A DNA stretch of 64,000 bases from Blautia hominis. Its GTDB lineage: Bacteria > Bacillota > Clostridia > Lachnospirales > Lachnospiraceae. A model generated the notes under the pieces. The model searched no databases. It had not been told where the DNA came from and worked only from the letters and a program-made list of their open reading frames with translations. Both the position numbers and the translations under genes were made by a program. Of the stretch, positions 31,647 through 40,253 are shown piece by piece. The stretch's first letter is position 1, and each line of letters starts with the position of its first letter. The DNA is taken from assembly GCA_002270465.1 (NCBI GenBank), contig NQOF01000006.1, positions 1-64,000 on the forward strand, given 5' to 3'.

Positions 31647-31850
31647 GGTTAAAGATAGCCCAGGAAAAGTAGCAGCTGAAAGTTTTGTAGTAATTTACAA
31701 CGCATGGATGGAATTAACATATAAAAGAAATGTAACAATTGTGAAAATGTTACATAAATTATATTAAGATAAAACTAACAAAAAGTGGGTAATAATACTA
31801 TAAAAAACTAACAAATAATAGAAAAAATATAAATAATGCCGAAAAATAGT

Positions 31851-31879
31851 TTGACAAATACCATGCAATGATGTAATAT
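31851..31879 (+). promoter_or_regulatory. Promoter upstream of lacI-type gene
   Basis: TTGACA (31851-31856), 17 bp, TAATAT (31874-31879). The palindrome TGTAACAAA...TTTGTTACA starts five bases later, a good place for a repressor or a CRP-like protein. Confidence 0.75.
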
Positions 31880-32042
31880 TAGTGTAACAAAATAACTTTG
31901 TTACATAAAAATGTAACACATTTAAGTATGTGAATGCGCATTCGTACTTAATTTATTGGAAAGGGATGATTAAAGAAGGAAAACAGAAGGAAAAGATAAA
32001 GATTTTGTGATACATAAGATTTACATTTTTACATAAGATAAA

Positions 32043-32057
32043 TACCAATATTTGGTA
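32043..32057. promoter_or_regulatory. Putative LacI operator and proximal -10 box
   Basis: TACCAATATTTGGTA is a perfect palindrome around TAT. A TATAAT box follows at 32065-32070 without a good -35. It lies 46 bases before the regulator start, so it may be its autoregulatory operator. Confidence 0.5.
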
Positions 32058-32103
32058 GTTATGTTATAATTAGTCAAATATTACATGAAGGAAGTAAAAT
32101 ATT

Positions 32104-33102
32104 ATGGCTAATATACGTGAGGTGGCTCATAGAGCAAATGTTTCCGTAGCTACGGTATCAAGAGTTTTAAATGAAAGTAAAAGTGTAAAACCAGAAACAA
32201 GGGAACTGGTATTGGCAGTGATGCAGGAGCTTGGTTATACTGCAGGTAAAACAAAAGAAATCGCAACGACGGATGTTCACCGCATCCTTGTGCTTCTGCC
32301 GGATATAGAAAATCCATTTTATTCTGTGATTGCCCAGGGAATATGCGAAATTGCAAGAAAGAAGAATTATCTTGTTATGCTCTGCACAACGGAACGTGAT
32401 TATAACAACGAAAAAAGGTATATTGATCTGCTTCGAGGGAAAATGGCAGACGGTGCCATAATCTGTGCTCCGGTGATGAGTAAACTGGAATTAGAGGAAT
32501 TAGATAAACAAAGCTGTATTATACAATGTTGTGAATATAATGAGGAATTGGAGGAGGTTTCACATATATCTATCAATAACTATGCGGCAGGTGTAGATGC
32601 AGTACAGCATTTGATAAACATCGGTCATAGAAAAATCGCCATGATCAGTTGTGAAAATGGGTTTTTATCAACCGCAGAAAGAGAAAGAGCATTTAAGGAC
32701 ACATTAAAACGAAACGGTATAGAATTTAAGCAGCAGTACCTTGCAAAAACAGAAAGTGATTACGGCTACAGGACAGGCATCAGGTCAATGAAATATTTGC
32801 TTAGTTTAAATGAGCCTCCGACGGCTGTTTTCGCTATTTCTGATATAGTGGCTATTGGGGCTATGCAGGCCATAGAAAACGCAGGTCTTATAGTTCCGGA
32901 TGATATAGCTGTAGTGGGATTTGATGATCTTGATATTGCATCTTTGTATAATCCCCCATTGACTACCATCTATCAGCCTAAAAAAGATATCGGAAGGCTG
33001 GCTATGGAACTGCTGTGTAAAAAAATCCATAATTTATCCGGAGAGAACGGGAGTGTTTTTTTAGAGCATGAATTAAGGATTAGGAAATCAACGGTGAAAT
33101 AG
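32104..33102 (+). CDS. LacI-family transcription regulator (332 aa)
   Basis: N-terminal LacI helix-turn-helix and hinge: ANIREVAHRANVSVATVSRVLNES (residues 2-25) and VKPETRELVLAVMQELGYTAG. The rest is a periplasmic-binding-like sensor domain with HRILVLLPDIENPFYSVIAQGI (about 60-81), GHRKIAMISC, and VVGFDDLDIASLYNPPLTTI near the end. Length is normal. It precedes and probably regulates the oxidoreductase/ABC importer operon; the inducer is likely the imported sugar or its product. ATG at 32104 follows GAAGGAAG. Confidence 0.94.
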   Translation: MANIREVAHRANVSVATVSRVLNESKSVKPETRELVLAVMQELGYTAGKTKEIATTDVHRILVLLPDIENPFYSVIAQGICEIARKKNYLVMLCTTERDYNNEKRYIDLLRGKMADGAIICAPVMSKLELEELDKQSCIIQCCEYNEELEEVSHISINNYAAGVDAVQHLINIGHRKIAMISCENGFLSTAERERAFKDTLKRNGIEFKQQYLAKTESDYGYRTGIRSMKYLLSLNEPPTAVFAISDIVAIGAMQAIENAGLIVPDDIAVVGFDDLDIASLYNPPLTTIYQPKKDIGRLAMELLCKKIHNLSGENGSVFLEHELRIRKSTVK

Positions 33103-33155
33103 CCTGGAGCGAATTTTATACCAATACATCAGTAGCGTTCAGGAGGGTTTAGCAG

Positions 33156-34199
33156 GTGATAAGGGTTGGTGTTATTGGCTGCGGAAAGATAGCACAGGTC
33201 AGGCATTTCCCTGAATATGAACGAAATCCCAATGCGGAAATTTATGGGGTATTCGATATTGACAGGGAAAGGGCCTGCAAGATGGCAGGTAAGTATTCCG
33301 CAAAGGTTTATGATTCATACGAAGAACTTCTTGGCGATAAAAATATTGAGGCAGTGAGTATTTGTACAGCTAATTTTTCCCACTGTCAGATAACGATTGA
33401 AGCGTTAAAAGCCGGAAAACATGTTTTATGCGAAAAGCCAATGGCAATATCTTACGAAGAATGCAGAAAAATGGTTGAGACGGCAAAGGAGACCGGAAAA
33501 TTTTTAATGATAGGCCATAATCAACGTTTCACAGATACTCACAGGGAAGCCAGAAAACTTATTTTGGAGGGGGAAATCGGCCGTATAATAAGTTTTAAAA
33601 GCAGTTTTGGTCATTCAGGGCCGGAAAACTGGGCCATTGATAACAAGAACGTGTGGTTTTTTGACAAACGCATAGCAGCATTCGGGGCAATGGCCGATCT
33701 GGGAATACATAAAACTGATCTGGTACAGTTCCTTACAGGGAGTAAAGTTGAAGAAGTGGTCTCTGTTGTGAGTACATTGGATAAAAAAAATCCAGATGGC
33801 TCACTAATAGGGGTAGATGATAATGCTTTCTGTATTTATAAAATGGAAAATGGGGTTGTGGGAACTGTAACAGTCAGCTGGACACTATATGGGGAGGAGG
33901 ACAACTGCACCATATTGTACGGTACTGATGGCTGTATGAAAATCTATCATGATCCGCAATATTCCATTGTGGTGGAAAAAGGACATGGACGGCGTATCTT
34001 ATATGAAATAGATAAAATCCAGACAAATGAAAATCAGTCAAATTCGGGGGTGATTGATGAATGGATCTACTGTCTGGAAACAAATACACCGCCCAAAGTG
34101 GATGGAGAAGAGGCTTTTAGTGCTATGAAAGCAGTTTTTGCAGCTTTGTTGTCTTCAAAAGAGGGAAGAAACATAAAAGTAAGGGAAATTTATCCCTGA
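33156..34199 (+). CDS. Gfo/Idh/MocA-family oxidoreductase (347 aa)
   Basis: NAD(P)-dependent sugar or cyclitol dehydrogenase. Rossmann motif VGVIGCGKIAQVRHF at residues 4-18, cofactor/active-site ALKAGKHVLCEKPMAISYEEC (Lys of EKP near residue 93), GHNQRF and a C-terminal alpha/beta domain with DLGIHKTDLVQFL (Asp and His of the catalytic set). Start is GTG at 33156 with AGGAGGG at about 33141. Together with the epimerase and dehydrogenase downstream it suggests a pathway through keto-sugars or inositols. Exact substrate not predictable. Confidence 0.9.
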   Translation: MIRVGVIGCGKIAQVRHFPEYERNPNAEIYGVFDIDRERACKMAGKYSAKVYDSYEELLGDKNIEAVSICTANFSHCQITIEALKAGKHVLCEKPMAISYEECRKMVETAKETGKFLMIGHNQRFTDTHREARKLILEGEIGRIISFKSSFGHSGPENWAIDNKNVWFFDKRIAAFGAMADLGIHKTDLVQFLTGSKVEEVVSVVSTLDKKNPDGSLIGVDDNAFCIYKMENGVVGTVTVSWTLYGEEDNCTILYGTDGCMKIYHDPQYSIVVEKGHGRRILYEIDKIQTNENQSNSGVIDEWIYCLETNTPPKVDGEEAFSAMKAVFAALLSSKEGRNIKVREIYP

Positions 34200-34242
34200 A
34201 CTGTTTTGGACAAGGTAAAGTGTGTATATGGGAGGTAGGCAA

Positions 34243-35610
34243 ATGAAAAAGGTTTTGAGCGTTGTGCTTTCAATGGTTATAGTTAGTATGGCATTTACCG
34301 GATGCGGCAAAGAGAAAAAAGATGAGACAACAGGTAAAGTGGAAGAGAACAACAGTGCTGAGGAAAAAGAGGAGAGCGGGGAAAAAAAGAAACTTGTCTG
34401 GTTTACAGAGCAGATGGATGATCAGCAGTACGAAAAATGGATGAAATATGTTGTGACACCTTTCAATGAATCCCATCCGGATATTGAAGTGGAAATATCT
34501 GCGTCTGCTGATTATGAGCAAGTATTGAAAGTGCAGCTTGCGGCCGACGGAGGCCCGGATATCTGTAACATGGGAGGTCCCTCCATCACAAGTGAATATG
34601 TAAAAGGTAATAAGATTCTTGACTTGACAGAATATGTGGAAAAGGCCGGACTTGATAAAAAGATATTTAAGTGGGCCCTTGATTCGTGCAGGATAGATAA
34701 TAAAATCTATTCTCTGCCAAACTCTTATGAAGCTCTGCTTTTGTGGTATAACAAAGATGTGTTTAAGGAAAACGGATGGGAGGTCCCCGTCAATTATGAG
34801 GAATTATCAGCAATCTGCGAGGATGCCCAGTCAAAGGGGTTGGTACCTATTGCCTTTGGTACTTCTGATTTTAAAGCCATAAATGAACAGTTTGTGGGTG
34901 TGGCTTTATGTGCTTATGCAGGAAGGGAGAATGTAAAAAAAGCCCTGAATGGTGAGATAAAGTGGACTGATCCGGTATTCCAGGAAGCAATCACAAGGCT
35001 GAACGATATGTGGCAGAAAGGCTGGATCATGGATAAAAAATCTCATGCAGTCTCACAGGATGATGCTAATTCTTTCTTCTATAATCAAAATTCGCCGATG
35101 GTTATGACAGGAACATGGAACTTGGGCACATTTGCAAATCAGATTTCCGACTTTTCATATGGCGCAGCTCCGTTCCCTGCATTAAGTGATGATGTACCAC
35201 CCACTGTTTGTATGGGAGCAGGCGGTGTTGTGGCAATCAATGCAAATACAAAATATCCGGACGAATGTTTTGAATTTATTAATTTCCTGTTTAACAATGA
35301 AGAACTTCAGGCCCAGGCAGTTGCAGACGGTTTGCAGCCCCTTCCTATGGATATGGATGAAAGTTTATATCCGGATACCCTTCTTGATGTGGACAAGGAA
35401 ATACTGGGAATGCTGGAAGAAACACAGAAAAATCTGGATTCTGCTGGATATGTTATGTGGACCTATTGGCCGGCGGAAACAAGGCAGTATATGATGGACA
35501 ATATTGAAAATGTATATTTGGGAAATCTTTCCGTGGAAGATTATCTGGAGAAAGCAAACAGTATTTTTGAAAAGGAATTTGAAAGCGGGACAGTAATTCC
35601 TGTATCCTAG
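34243..35610 (+). CDS. ABC sugar transporter, substrate-binding lipoprotein (455 aa)
   Basis: Extracytoplasmic solute-binding protein of the CUT1 carbohydrate type. Lipoprotein signal MKKVLSVVLSMVIVSMAFTG followed by Cys (about residue 21), a Glu-rich linker, then the binding fold: KLVWFTEQMDD, VTPFNESHPDIEVEISASADYEQVLKVQLAADGGPDI, SLPNSYEALLLWYNKDVFKENG and NSPMVMTGTWNLGTFANQI. ATG at 34243 follows GGGAGGTAG. Partner permeases follow; no ATPase gene is in the operon, so a shared MsmX-like ATPase must serve it (inference from related Firmicutes). Confidence 0.94.
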   Translation: MKKVLSVVLSMVIVSMAFTGCGKEKKDETTGKVEENNSAEEKEESGEKKKLVWFTEQMDDQQYEKWMKYVVTPFNESHPDIEVEISASADYEQVLKVQLAADGGPDICNMGGPSITSEYVKGNKILDLTEYVEKAGLDKKIFKWALDSCRIDNKIYSLPNSYEALLLWYNKDVFKENGWEVPVNYEELSAICEDAQSKGLVPIAFGTSDFKAINEQFVGVALCAYAGRENVKKALNGEIKWTDPVFQEAITRLNDMWQKGWIMDKKSHAVSQDDANSFFYNQNSPMVMTGTWNLGTFANQISDFSYGAAPFPALSDDVPPTVCMGAGGVVAINANTKYPDECFEFINFLFNNEELQAQAVADGLQPLPMDMDESLYPDTLLDVDKEILGMLEETQKNLDSAGYVMWTYWPAETRQYMMDNIENVYLGNLSVEDYLEKANSIFEKEFESGTVIPVS

Positions 35611-35680
35611 TAAAAGGGAAGAAGAGGCTCGCTTTGCGGGCCTCGGATGCTTTCTATGGTTTTTCTACGGGAGGTGCAAT

Positions 35681-36604
35681 ATGAAATTCAAAAGAAACAA
35701 GGAGATAGTCTTAAAAAACAGATATACAAAACGAGACTGGATTTGCCTGCTTTTCGTGTTTCCTGCGTTTATCTATCACGCGTTAGTCGTTATTCTTCCG
35801 TCTTTAAAGACTGTGTTTCTATCTTTCTTTGACTGGAATGGAATCAGCGAGCCGGAATTTGTGGGAATAGCCAATTACGTGGAAATGTTTACAAAGGATA
35901 CTGTGCTGCCCATAGCCTTTAAAAACACAATGATCTGGACTCTGATTTTTATTACAGTCCCCATTGTGCTGTCTATACTTGTGGCGGTGTGCGTGACAAA
36001 AGTAAAAAAACATTCCATGCAGATGTTTTACCGTACCGTTTATTTTCTTCCCTATGTTTTATCTGCTGCTATTGCAGGAAAAATATGGTCTAATCTGTAT
36101 AATCCTTTTTATGGAATCAATACCATGTTTGAATCCATGGGGTTTCATAACTTGGCGCAGGTATTATGGTTGGGCGACCAGAAGATAGCATTGTTTGCGG
36201 TGGCTTTTGTAAGCAACTGGAGCTGGTGGGGATTTGTTATGGTATTGTTTATTTCAGCATTGCAGCAGGTAGACCCTGATTTGTATGAGTCCGCGTCCAT
36301 TGACGGAGCGAATGGGTGGAAATCCTTTATACATGTAACCCTGCCGGGTATAGCACCTACTATTGTATTCGTTATTTCAATCAGCCTTATGTGGTCTATC
36401 CTATCATTTGACTTTGTGTGGGTAATGACTATGGGTGGCCCCGGCCAGGCTACAGAAATGTTGTCCACATGGATTTATAAAAATGCATTCGTCAGCTACC
36501 GCGCCGGTTATGCCAATGCAATCTGTGTGCTGCAGAGCTTTATTGTTCTTTTGATTTTCTTTGTAAATCAAAAGATTAGGAAAAGAGTGGAGGATGTAGG
36601 ATGA
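35681..36604 (+). CDS. ABC sugar transporter permease, MalF/UgpA type (307 aa)
   Basis: Six membrane segments, starting RDWICLLFVFPAFIYHALVVILPS (about 15-38). The EAA loop that contacts the ATPase is DLYESASIDGANGWKSFIHVTLPGIAP (about 201-227). First of two permeases of a CUT1 importer. ATG at 35681 follows GGGAGGTGC. Its stop overlaps the second permease gene (ATGA at 36601-36604), so both are coupled. Confidence 0.94.
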   Translation: MKFKRNKEIVLKNRYTKRDWICLLFVFPAFIYHALVVILPSLKTVFLSFFDWNGISEPEFVGIANYVEMFTKDTVLPIAFKNTMIWTLIFITVPIVLSILVAVCVTKVKKHSMQMFYRTVYFLPYVLSAAIAGKIWSNLYNPFYGINTMFESMGFHNLAQVLWLGDQKIALFAVAFVSNWSWWGFVMVLFISALQQVDPDLYESASIDGANGWKSFIHVTLPGIAPTIVFVISISLMWSILSFDFVWVMTMGGPGQATEMLSTWIYKNAFVSYRAGYANAICVLQSFIVLLIFFVNQKIRKRVEDVG

Positions 36605-37434
36605 GAGGAAAGAAAAAGACGACTGTTCAAATTATAATTCAGATTTTTCTTATGTTCTTGGTGCTATTTCAGCTTTTTCCTTTGATCGTACTGCTGCTGA
36701 ACTCTTTTAGGACAGATATAGAAATAAAGAATATGCCAATTGGTTTTCCCGAACATCTGGAGATTTCTAACTATATTCAGACATGGGTGAAGGGCAGCTA
36801 TGCGGTAGCATTTCGCAACAGTATTTTCATCGGTGCCTGCGTGATCATCATTGTGTTGATTGGTGCCAGTCTTGCAGCTTATGGGTTAGCCCGGCTGAAT
36901 ATACCAGGTAAAGGATTCTTTATCGCATATTTTATGCTGGGAATGTCATTTCCTACTTTTTTGTATATTGTTCCACTGTATTATAATTTCAGTAAACTGG
37001 GACTTATCAATACGCAGCTCAGTCTGATCATTATATATTCGGCTGGGTACATACCTTTTTCTATTCTGCTCATAAGGACTTTTCTTGTGGGGATACCAAA
37101 AGAGCTGGAAGAGGCAGGAAAAATAGATGGGTGCGGTGAGATAGGGGTTTTTCTGCACGTCACCCTTCCTTTGCTGAAACCCATACTGACCACTGTATCC
37201 CTAATCGTTTTTGTTTGGTGCTGGAATGAATTTTTGTGGTCTAATACTTTTATTACAGCAGATGATCTGAGGACTGTAGCCACCAGATTTTATAAATTCA
37301 CATCCGAATGGAGCAAAGATCTGGCAAAGATTTATACCGCAGGGATTATTGCACTGTCACCGATTGTAGTTTTATATCTTTGCCTCCAAAAGGCATTTAT
37401 TGAAGGGCTGACCCAGGGGGCTGTGAAGGGATAG
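36601..37434 (+). CDS. ABC sugar transporter permease, MalG/UgpE type (277 aa)
   Basis: Six membrane segments. The EAA motif ELEEAGKIDGCGEIGVFLHVTLPLLKP (about 176-202) and the ending AFIEGLTQGAVKG are those of CUT1 second permeases. The start overlaps the first permease by four bases. Together with the binding lipoprotein it imports a sugar, oligosaccharide or polyol. Confidence 0.94.
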   Translation: MRGKKKTTVQIIIQIFLMFLVLFQLFPLIVLLLNSFRTDIEIKNMPIGFPEHLEISNYIQTWVKGSYAVAFRNSIFIGACVIIIVLIGASLAAYGLARLNIPGKGFFIAYFMLGMSFPTFLYIVPLYYNFSKLGLINTQLSLIIIYSAGYIPFSILLIRTFLVGIPKELEEAGKIDGCGEIGVFLHVTLPLLKPILTTVSLIVFVWCWNEFLWSNTFITADDLRTVATRFYKFTSEWSKDLAKIYTAGIIALSPIVVLYLCLQKAFIEGLTQGAVKG

Positions 37435-37453
37435 TAAAGGAGGAGCTGTATTA

Positions 37454-38413
37454 ATGAAAGCATGTGTTTTAAGTGAACCTGGACATATAGAAATAAAAGA
37501 AATGCCAGTTCCCGTGTTAGAGGCGGATGAAATGCTGATCAGAATGCTGGTATGTGGTACCTGCTTGTCCGAATACCCAGATTGGAAAGAAGGGCTTTCC
37601 ATTGGAAAAGTGATGGGGCATGAGCCGGTAGGCATTGTGGAGAAAGTGGGGAGCAGGATCACAAAGTTTAAAGAAGGTGACAGGGTGACAGGGCTTTTTA
37701 AGGGGGGATTTGCGGAATATACTGTATCCAAGGAAGAATTGGCAATACCAGTGCCGGAAGCGCTTACAGATGAGGAGGCGATTGGTGAGCCATGGTCCTG
37801 TCTAGTAAGCGGAGCTGAACGGACAGATTTAAAAATTGGTGATACAGCAGCCGTTATTGGGTGCGGCTATATGGGGCTCGGCTTTATGCAGCTTCTTAGA
37901 TTAAAAGGCGCCGGCAAAGTGATAGCCATTGACGTAAGGCGGGAAAGTCTGGAACACGCAAAAATGTTTGGGGCGGATGAAGTGTATTTTCCAGATGAAG
38001 TGCCAGAGAAATATATAGTAGATGAATGGAATGACAAGATGTTTGTAAAAGGGGTAGATGTAGCGGTGGAGGTGACAGGAGGTGCGCCCGGTTTGGAATT
38101 GGCAGGCAAAATGGTAAGGCCTCATGGAGTTTTGTCCATTGTTGGATATCATCAGAGCGGGGGAAGACGCGAGATTGATATGAAGCTTTGGAACTGGAAA
38201 GCTATTACGGTGATCAATGCTCATGAACGGAGGGAAAGGGAGCAGATGGAATATATGAAAAAGGCTCTCGCCATGTTTGAACATAAAAAGATAGATGTGA
38301 AACCTTATATGAAATATGGATTTCCGATGGAAGAGATCAATGAAGCATTTAGGGCCATGAAGGAGAAACCGGAGGGATATATAAAGGGCTATATTAGAAT
38401 TGGGGGAAGATAA
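37454..38413 (+). CDS. Medium-chain zinc-type dehydrogenase, short form (319 aa)
   Basis: MDR-family alcohol/polyol dehydrogenase. Catalytic zinc ligands are VCGTCLSEYPDW (Cys near residue 35) and GKVMGHEPVGIVEKVGSRI (His-Glu near 55-56), with a third ligand region around IGEPWSCLV. NAD(P) site AAVIGCGYMGLGFMQLLRL. The four-cysteine structural-zinc loop of longer members is missing, consistent with 319 aa. It likely oxidises an alcohol or interconverts a keto-sugar made by the Gfo/Idh/MocA enzyme. ATG at 37454 follows AAAGGAGGAGC; the next gene begins two bases after its stop. Confidence 0.9.
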   Translation: MKACVLSEPGHIEIKEMPVPVLEADEMLIRMLVCGTCLSEYPDWKEGLSIGKVMGHEPVGIVEKVGSRITKFKEGDRVTGLFKGGFAEYTVSKEELAIPVPEALTDEEAIGEPWSCLVSGAERTDLKIGDTAAVIGCGYMGLGFMQLLRLKGAGKVIAIDVRRESLEHAKMFGADEVYFPDEVPEKYIVDEWNDKMFVKGVDVAVEVTGGAPGLELAGKMVRPHGVLSIVGYHQSGGRREIDMKLWNWKAITVINAHERREREQMEYMKKALAMFEHKKIDVKPYMKYGFPMEEINEAFRAMKEKPEGYIKGYIRIGGR

Positions 38414-38415
38414 AC

Positions 38416-39372
38416 ATGAAATTAGGCGTAATGACTGTGATTTTAAGAGATATGCGACTGAGAGAAGCGTTGGCTTATCTAAAATCCATAGGAGTGCAGG
38501 AAGTAGAAATAGGCTGCGGAGGGACACCCGGTACGGCACATGCGGATGCAGTTAAATTCATGGAACATCCTCAGCTGCTGCGGGAATTTAAAGAGACAGT
38601 GGCAGAATCAGGGCTGCAGGTTGCTGCACTAGCGTGTCATGGAAATCCTGTCCATCCGGACAAAGATACAGCAGAGAATTATCACAGACAATTTGAAGCT
38701 GCTGTGTGTATGGCAGAAGAAATCGGTGTTGATACTGTAATAGGCTTTTCAGGCTGTCCAGGTGATTGCGAAACATCCAGATACCCCAATTGGGTTGTGG
38801 CTGCCTGGCCTGAGGACTTCCAAAAAATAAAAGAATGGCAGTGGAATGAAAAACTGATACCTTATTGGAAAAACGAGACCAGATTTGCCTTGGAACATAA
38901 GGTTTCCCATATTGCACTGGAAATGCATCCGGGATTCTGTGTTTATAATCCGGAAACGCTGCTGAAGCTTCGGAAAGCTGCCGGGCCGGTGATCGGGGCT
39001 AATGTAGACCCTTCCCATCTGTTCTGGCAGGGAATCGACCCAATAGCGGCCATAAGAGCATTAAAAGGCGCTATTTATCATTTCCATGCAAAGGATACGG
39101 CGATTGATACCTATAACTGTGCAGTCAACGGGGTTCTTGATTCAAAAATGTTTTCACAGATGCAGGAAAGGTCCTGGCTGTTCCGAACAATTGGGTATGG
39201 TCATGGGGAGAATATCTGGAGAGGTATTTTCAGTGAGCTGAAAAAGTGCGGATATGACGGGGTGATCTCCATTGAACATGAAGATGATTTGATGACCGTG
39301 AAGGAAGGACTGGAAAAGGCAGTTCAGGTGTTAAAAGATACCATTATTTTTGATGACAATAAAAAGAAATAG
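38416..39372 (+). CDS. Sugar phosphate isomerase/epimerase-like TIM barrel (318 aa)
   Basis: Xylose isomerase-like TIM barrel. Seen: LGVMTVILRDMRLREALAYLKSIGVQEVEIGCGG, a metal-binding HKVSHIALEMHPGFCVYNPETLLKL (Glu near residue 175), GANVDPSHLFWQG (Asp, His), YHFHAKDTAID (His...Asp) and VISIEHEDD (Glu). Family members isomerise, epimerise or eliminate keto-sugars and inositols, often with Gfo/Idh/MocA partners as here. ATG at 38416 is two bases behind the dehydrogenase stop. Last gene of the operon; a terminator follows five bases later. Confidence 0.88.
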   Translation: MKLGVMTVILRDMRLREALAYLKSIGVQEVEIGCGGTPGTAHADAVKFMEHPQLLREFKETVAESGLQVAALACHGNPVHPDKDTAENYHRQFEAAVCMAEEIGVDTVIGFSGCPGDCETSRYPNWVVAAWPEDFQKIKEWQWNEKLIPYWKNETRFALEHKVSHIALEMHPGFCVYNPETLLKLRKAAGPVIGANVDPSHLFWQGIDPIAAIRALKGAIYHFHAKDTAIDTYNCAVNGVLDSKMFSQMQERSWLFRTIGYGHGENIWRGIFSELKKCGYDGVISIEHEDDLMTVKEGLEKAVQVLKDTIIFDDNKKK

Positions 39373-39376
39373 AGAG

Positions 39377-39418
39377 AAAAAGATGTCTCCTTGCCGTACA
39401 GCAGAAGACATCTTTTTT
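39377..39418. terminator. Terminator of the sugar operon
   Basis: AAAAAGATGTCT pairs with AGACATCTTTTT; between converging operon and amidase genes. Near twin of the mgsA terminator at 31605. Confidence 0.88.
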
Positions 39419-39446
39419 GTACAGTAGTACAGTATATGCTGTTATC

Positions 39447-40223
39447 TCAGGTTGTGATCCAGGTACTATAACCTTCCCGCCGCAGTGTCTGTTCCATTCT
39501 CACGGCATTTGCCAGGTACTGGTAGGCGCCTACCTGTACTTTGTAAAAGCCGTCCTCATTCAGGATAAAGGCAGGAAATCCTTTGTCCTGCAGTTCATAG
39601 AGCAGATTGTCAGCATATTGTTTTTCCCTGAACATGCCTACCTGCACCCGGTAGAGGACAGGTTCACCGGCAGGGGGACGTTCCACTTCTTCCTCCTCCA
39701 GAGTTCCAAGGATCGCATAGGCAATACTCTGTGCGATCTCATCGAATTTCTCATCGAACAAGGCGTTGTCTGCGTCGTTGTTGATAAAACCCGTCTCGAT
39801 CAGGACAGCGGGCATCTTTGTGCGGCGAAGGACCACCAGTCCGGGTCTTGCCTTCACACCAAGGTTATTAAAGCCCAGTTCCCCTAATGCCCCGTTGATA
39901 TTTTCCGCCATCTCAACCTTGGGACCTGACAGGTCATAGACCAGAGTTTCCACACCGGAATACTGGTTGGCCTGGGGGCTTGAGTTGCGGTGGAAGGAGA
40001 AAAACCAGTCTGCACCGGCATCGTTAGCGATGCGGGCTTTCTCAAATGGTGTCTGATATACATCTGTGGTGCGGGTGTACACCACATCCACCCCGTTCTG
40101 GGAGAGGATCCGTCCTACGGCCAGAGCCAGGCGGAGGTTGTCATCTTTTTCCTGACGGCCCTTATAGACAGCACCGGGATCTGATCCGCCGTGCCCGGCG
40201 TCTATTACAATTTTATATGCCAA
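39447..40223 (-). CDS. N-acetylmuramoyl-L-alanine amidase (Amidase_3) with SPOR domain (258 aa)
   Basis: Zinc amidase cutting between MurNAc and L-Ala. KIVIDAGHGGSDPGAVYKG (residues 4-22, metal His), RQEKDDNLRLAL (Glu), WFFSFHRNSS (second His) and PAVLIETGFINNDAD (catalytic Glu, about 138-152) are all present. A SPOR peptidoglycan-binding domain fills about residues 188-258 (VLYRVQVGMFREKQYADNLL). There is no signal peptide, as in phage and some spore-lysis amidases, so export needs a holin-like route or cell lysis. Single-gene unit. Confidence 0.92.
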   Translation of the reverse strand: MAYKIVIDAGHGGSDPGAVYKGRQEKDDNLRLALAVGRILSQNGVDVVYTRTTDVYQTPFEKARIANDAGADWFFSFHRNSSPQANQYSGVETLVYDLSGPKVEMAENINGALGELGFNNLGVKARPGLVVLRRTKMPAVLIETGFINNDADNALFDEKFDEIAQSIAYAILGTLEEEEVERPPAGEPVLYRVQVGMFREKQYADNLLYELQDKGFPAFILNEDGFYKVQVGAYQYLANAVRMEQTLRREGYSTWITT

Positions 40224-40253
40224 ATGGTGACTCCTTAAATCGCTTTATGACTA

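Larger units (their letters stand above)
31577..32103 (+). other. Intergenic region upstream of LacI gene with several palindromes
   Basis: No gene. After the mgsA terminator the sequence is AT-rich and holds a promoter (31851-31879), a palindrome TGTAACAAA-ATAAC-TTTGTTACA (about 31884-31906), a further palindrome GAATGCGCATTC (31932-31943) and TACCAATATTTGGTA (32043-32057). The leader is about 215 bases long. Confidence 0.6.
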
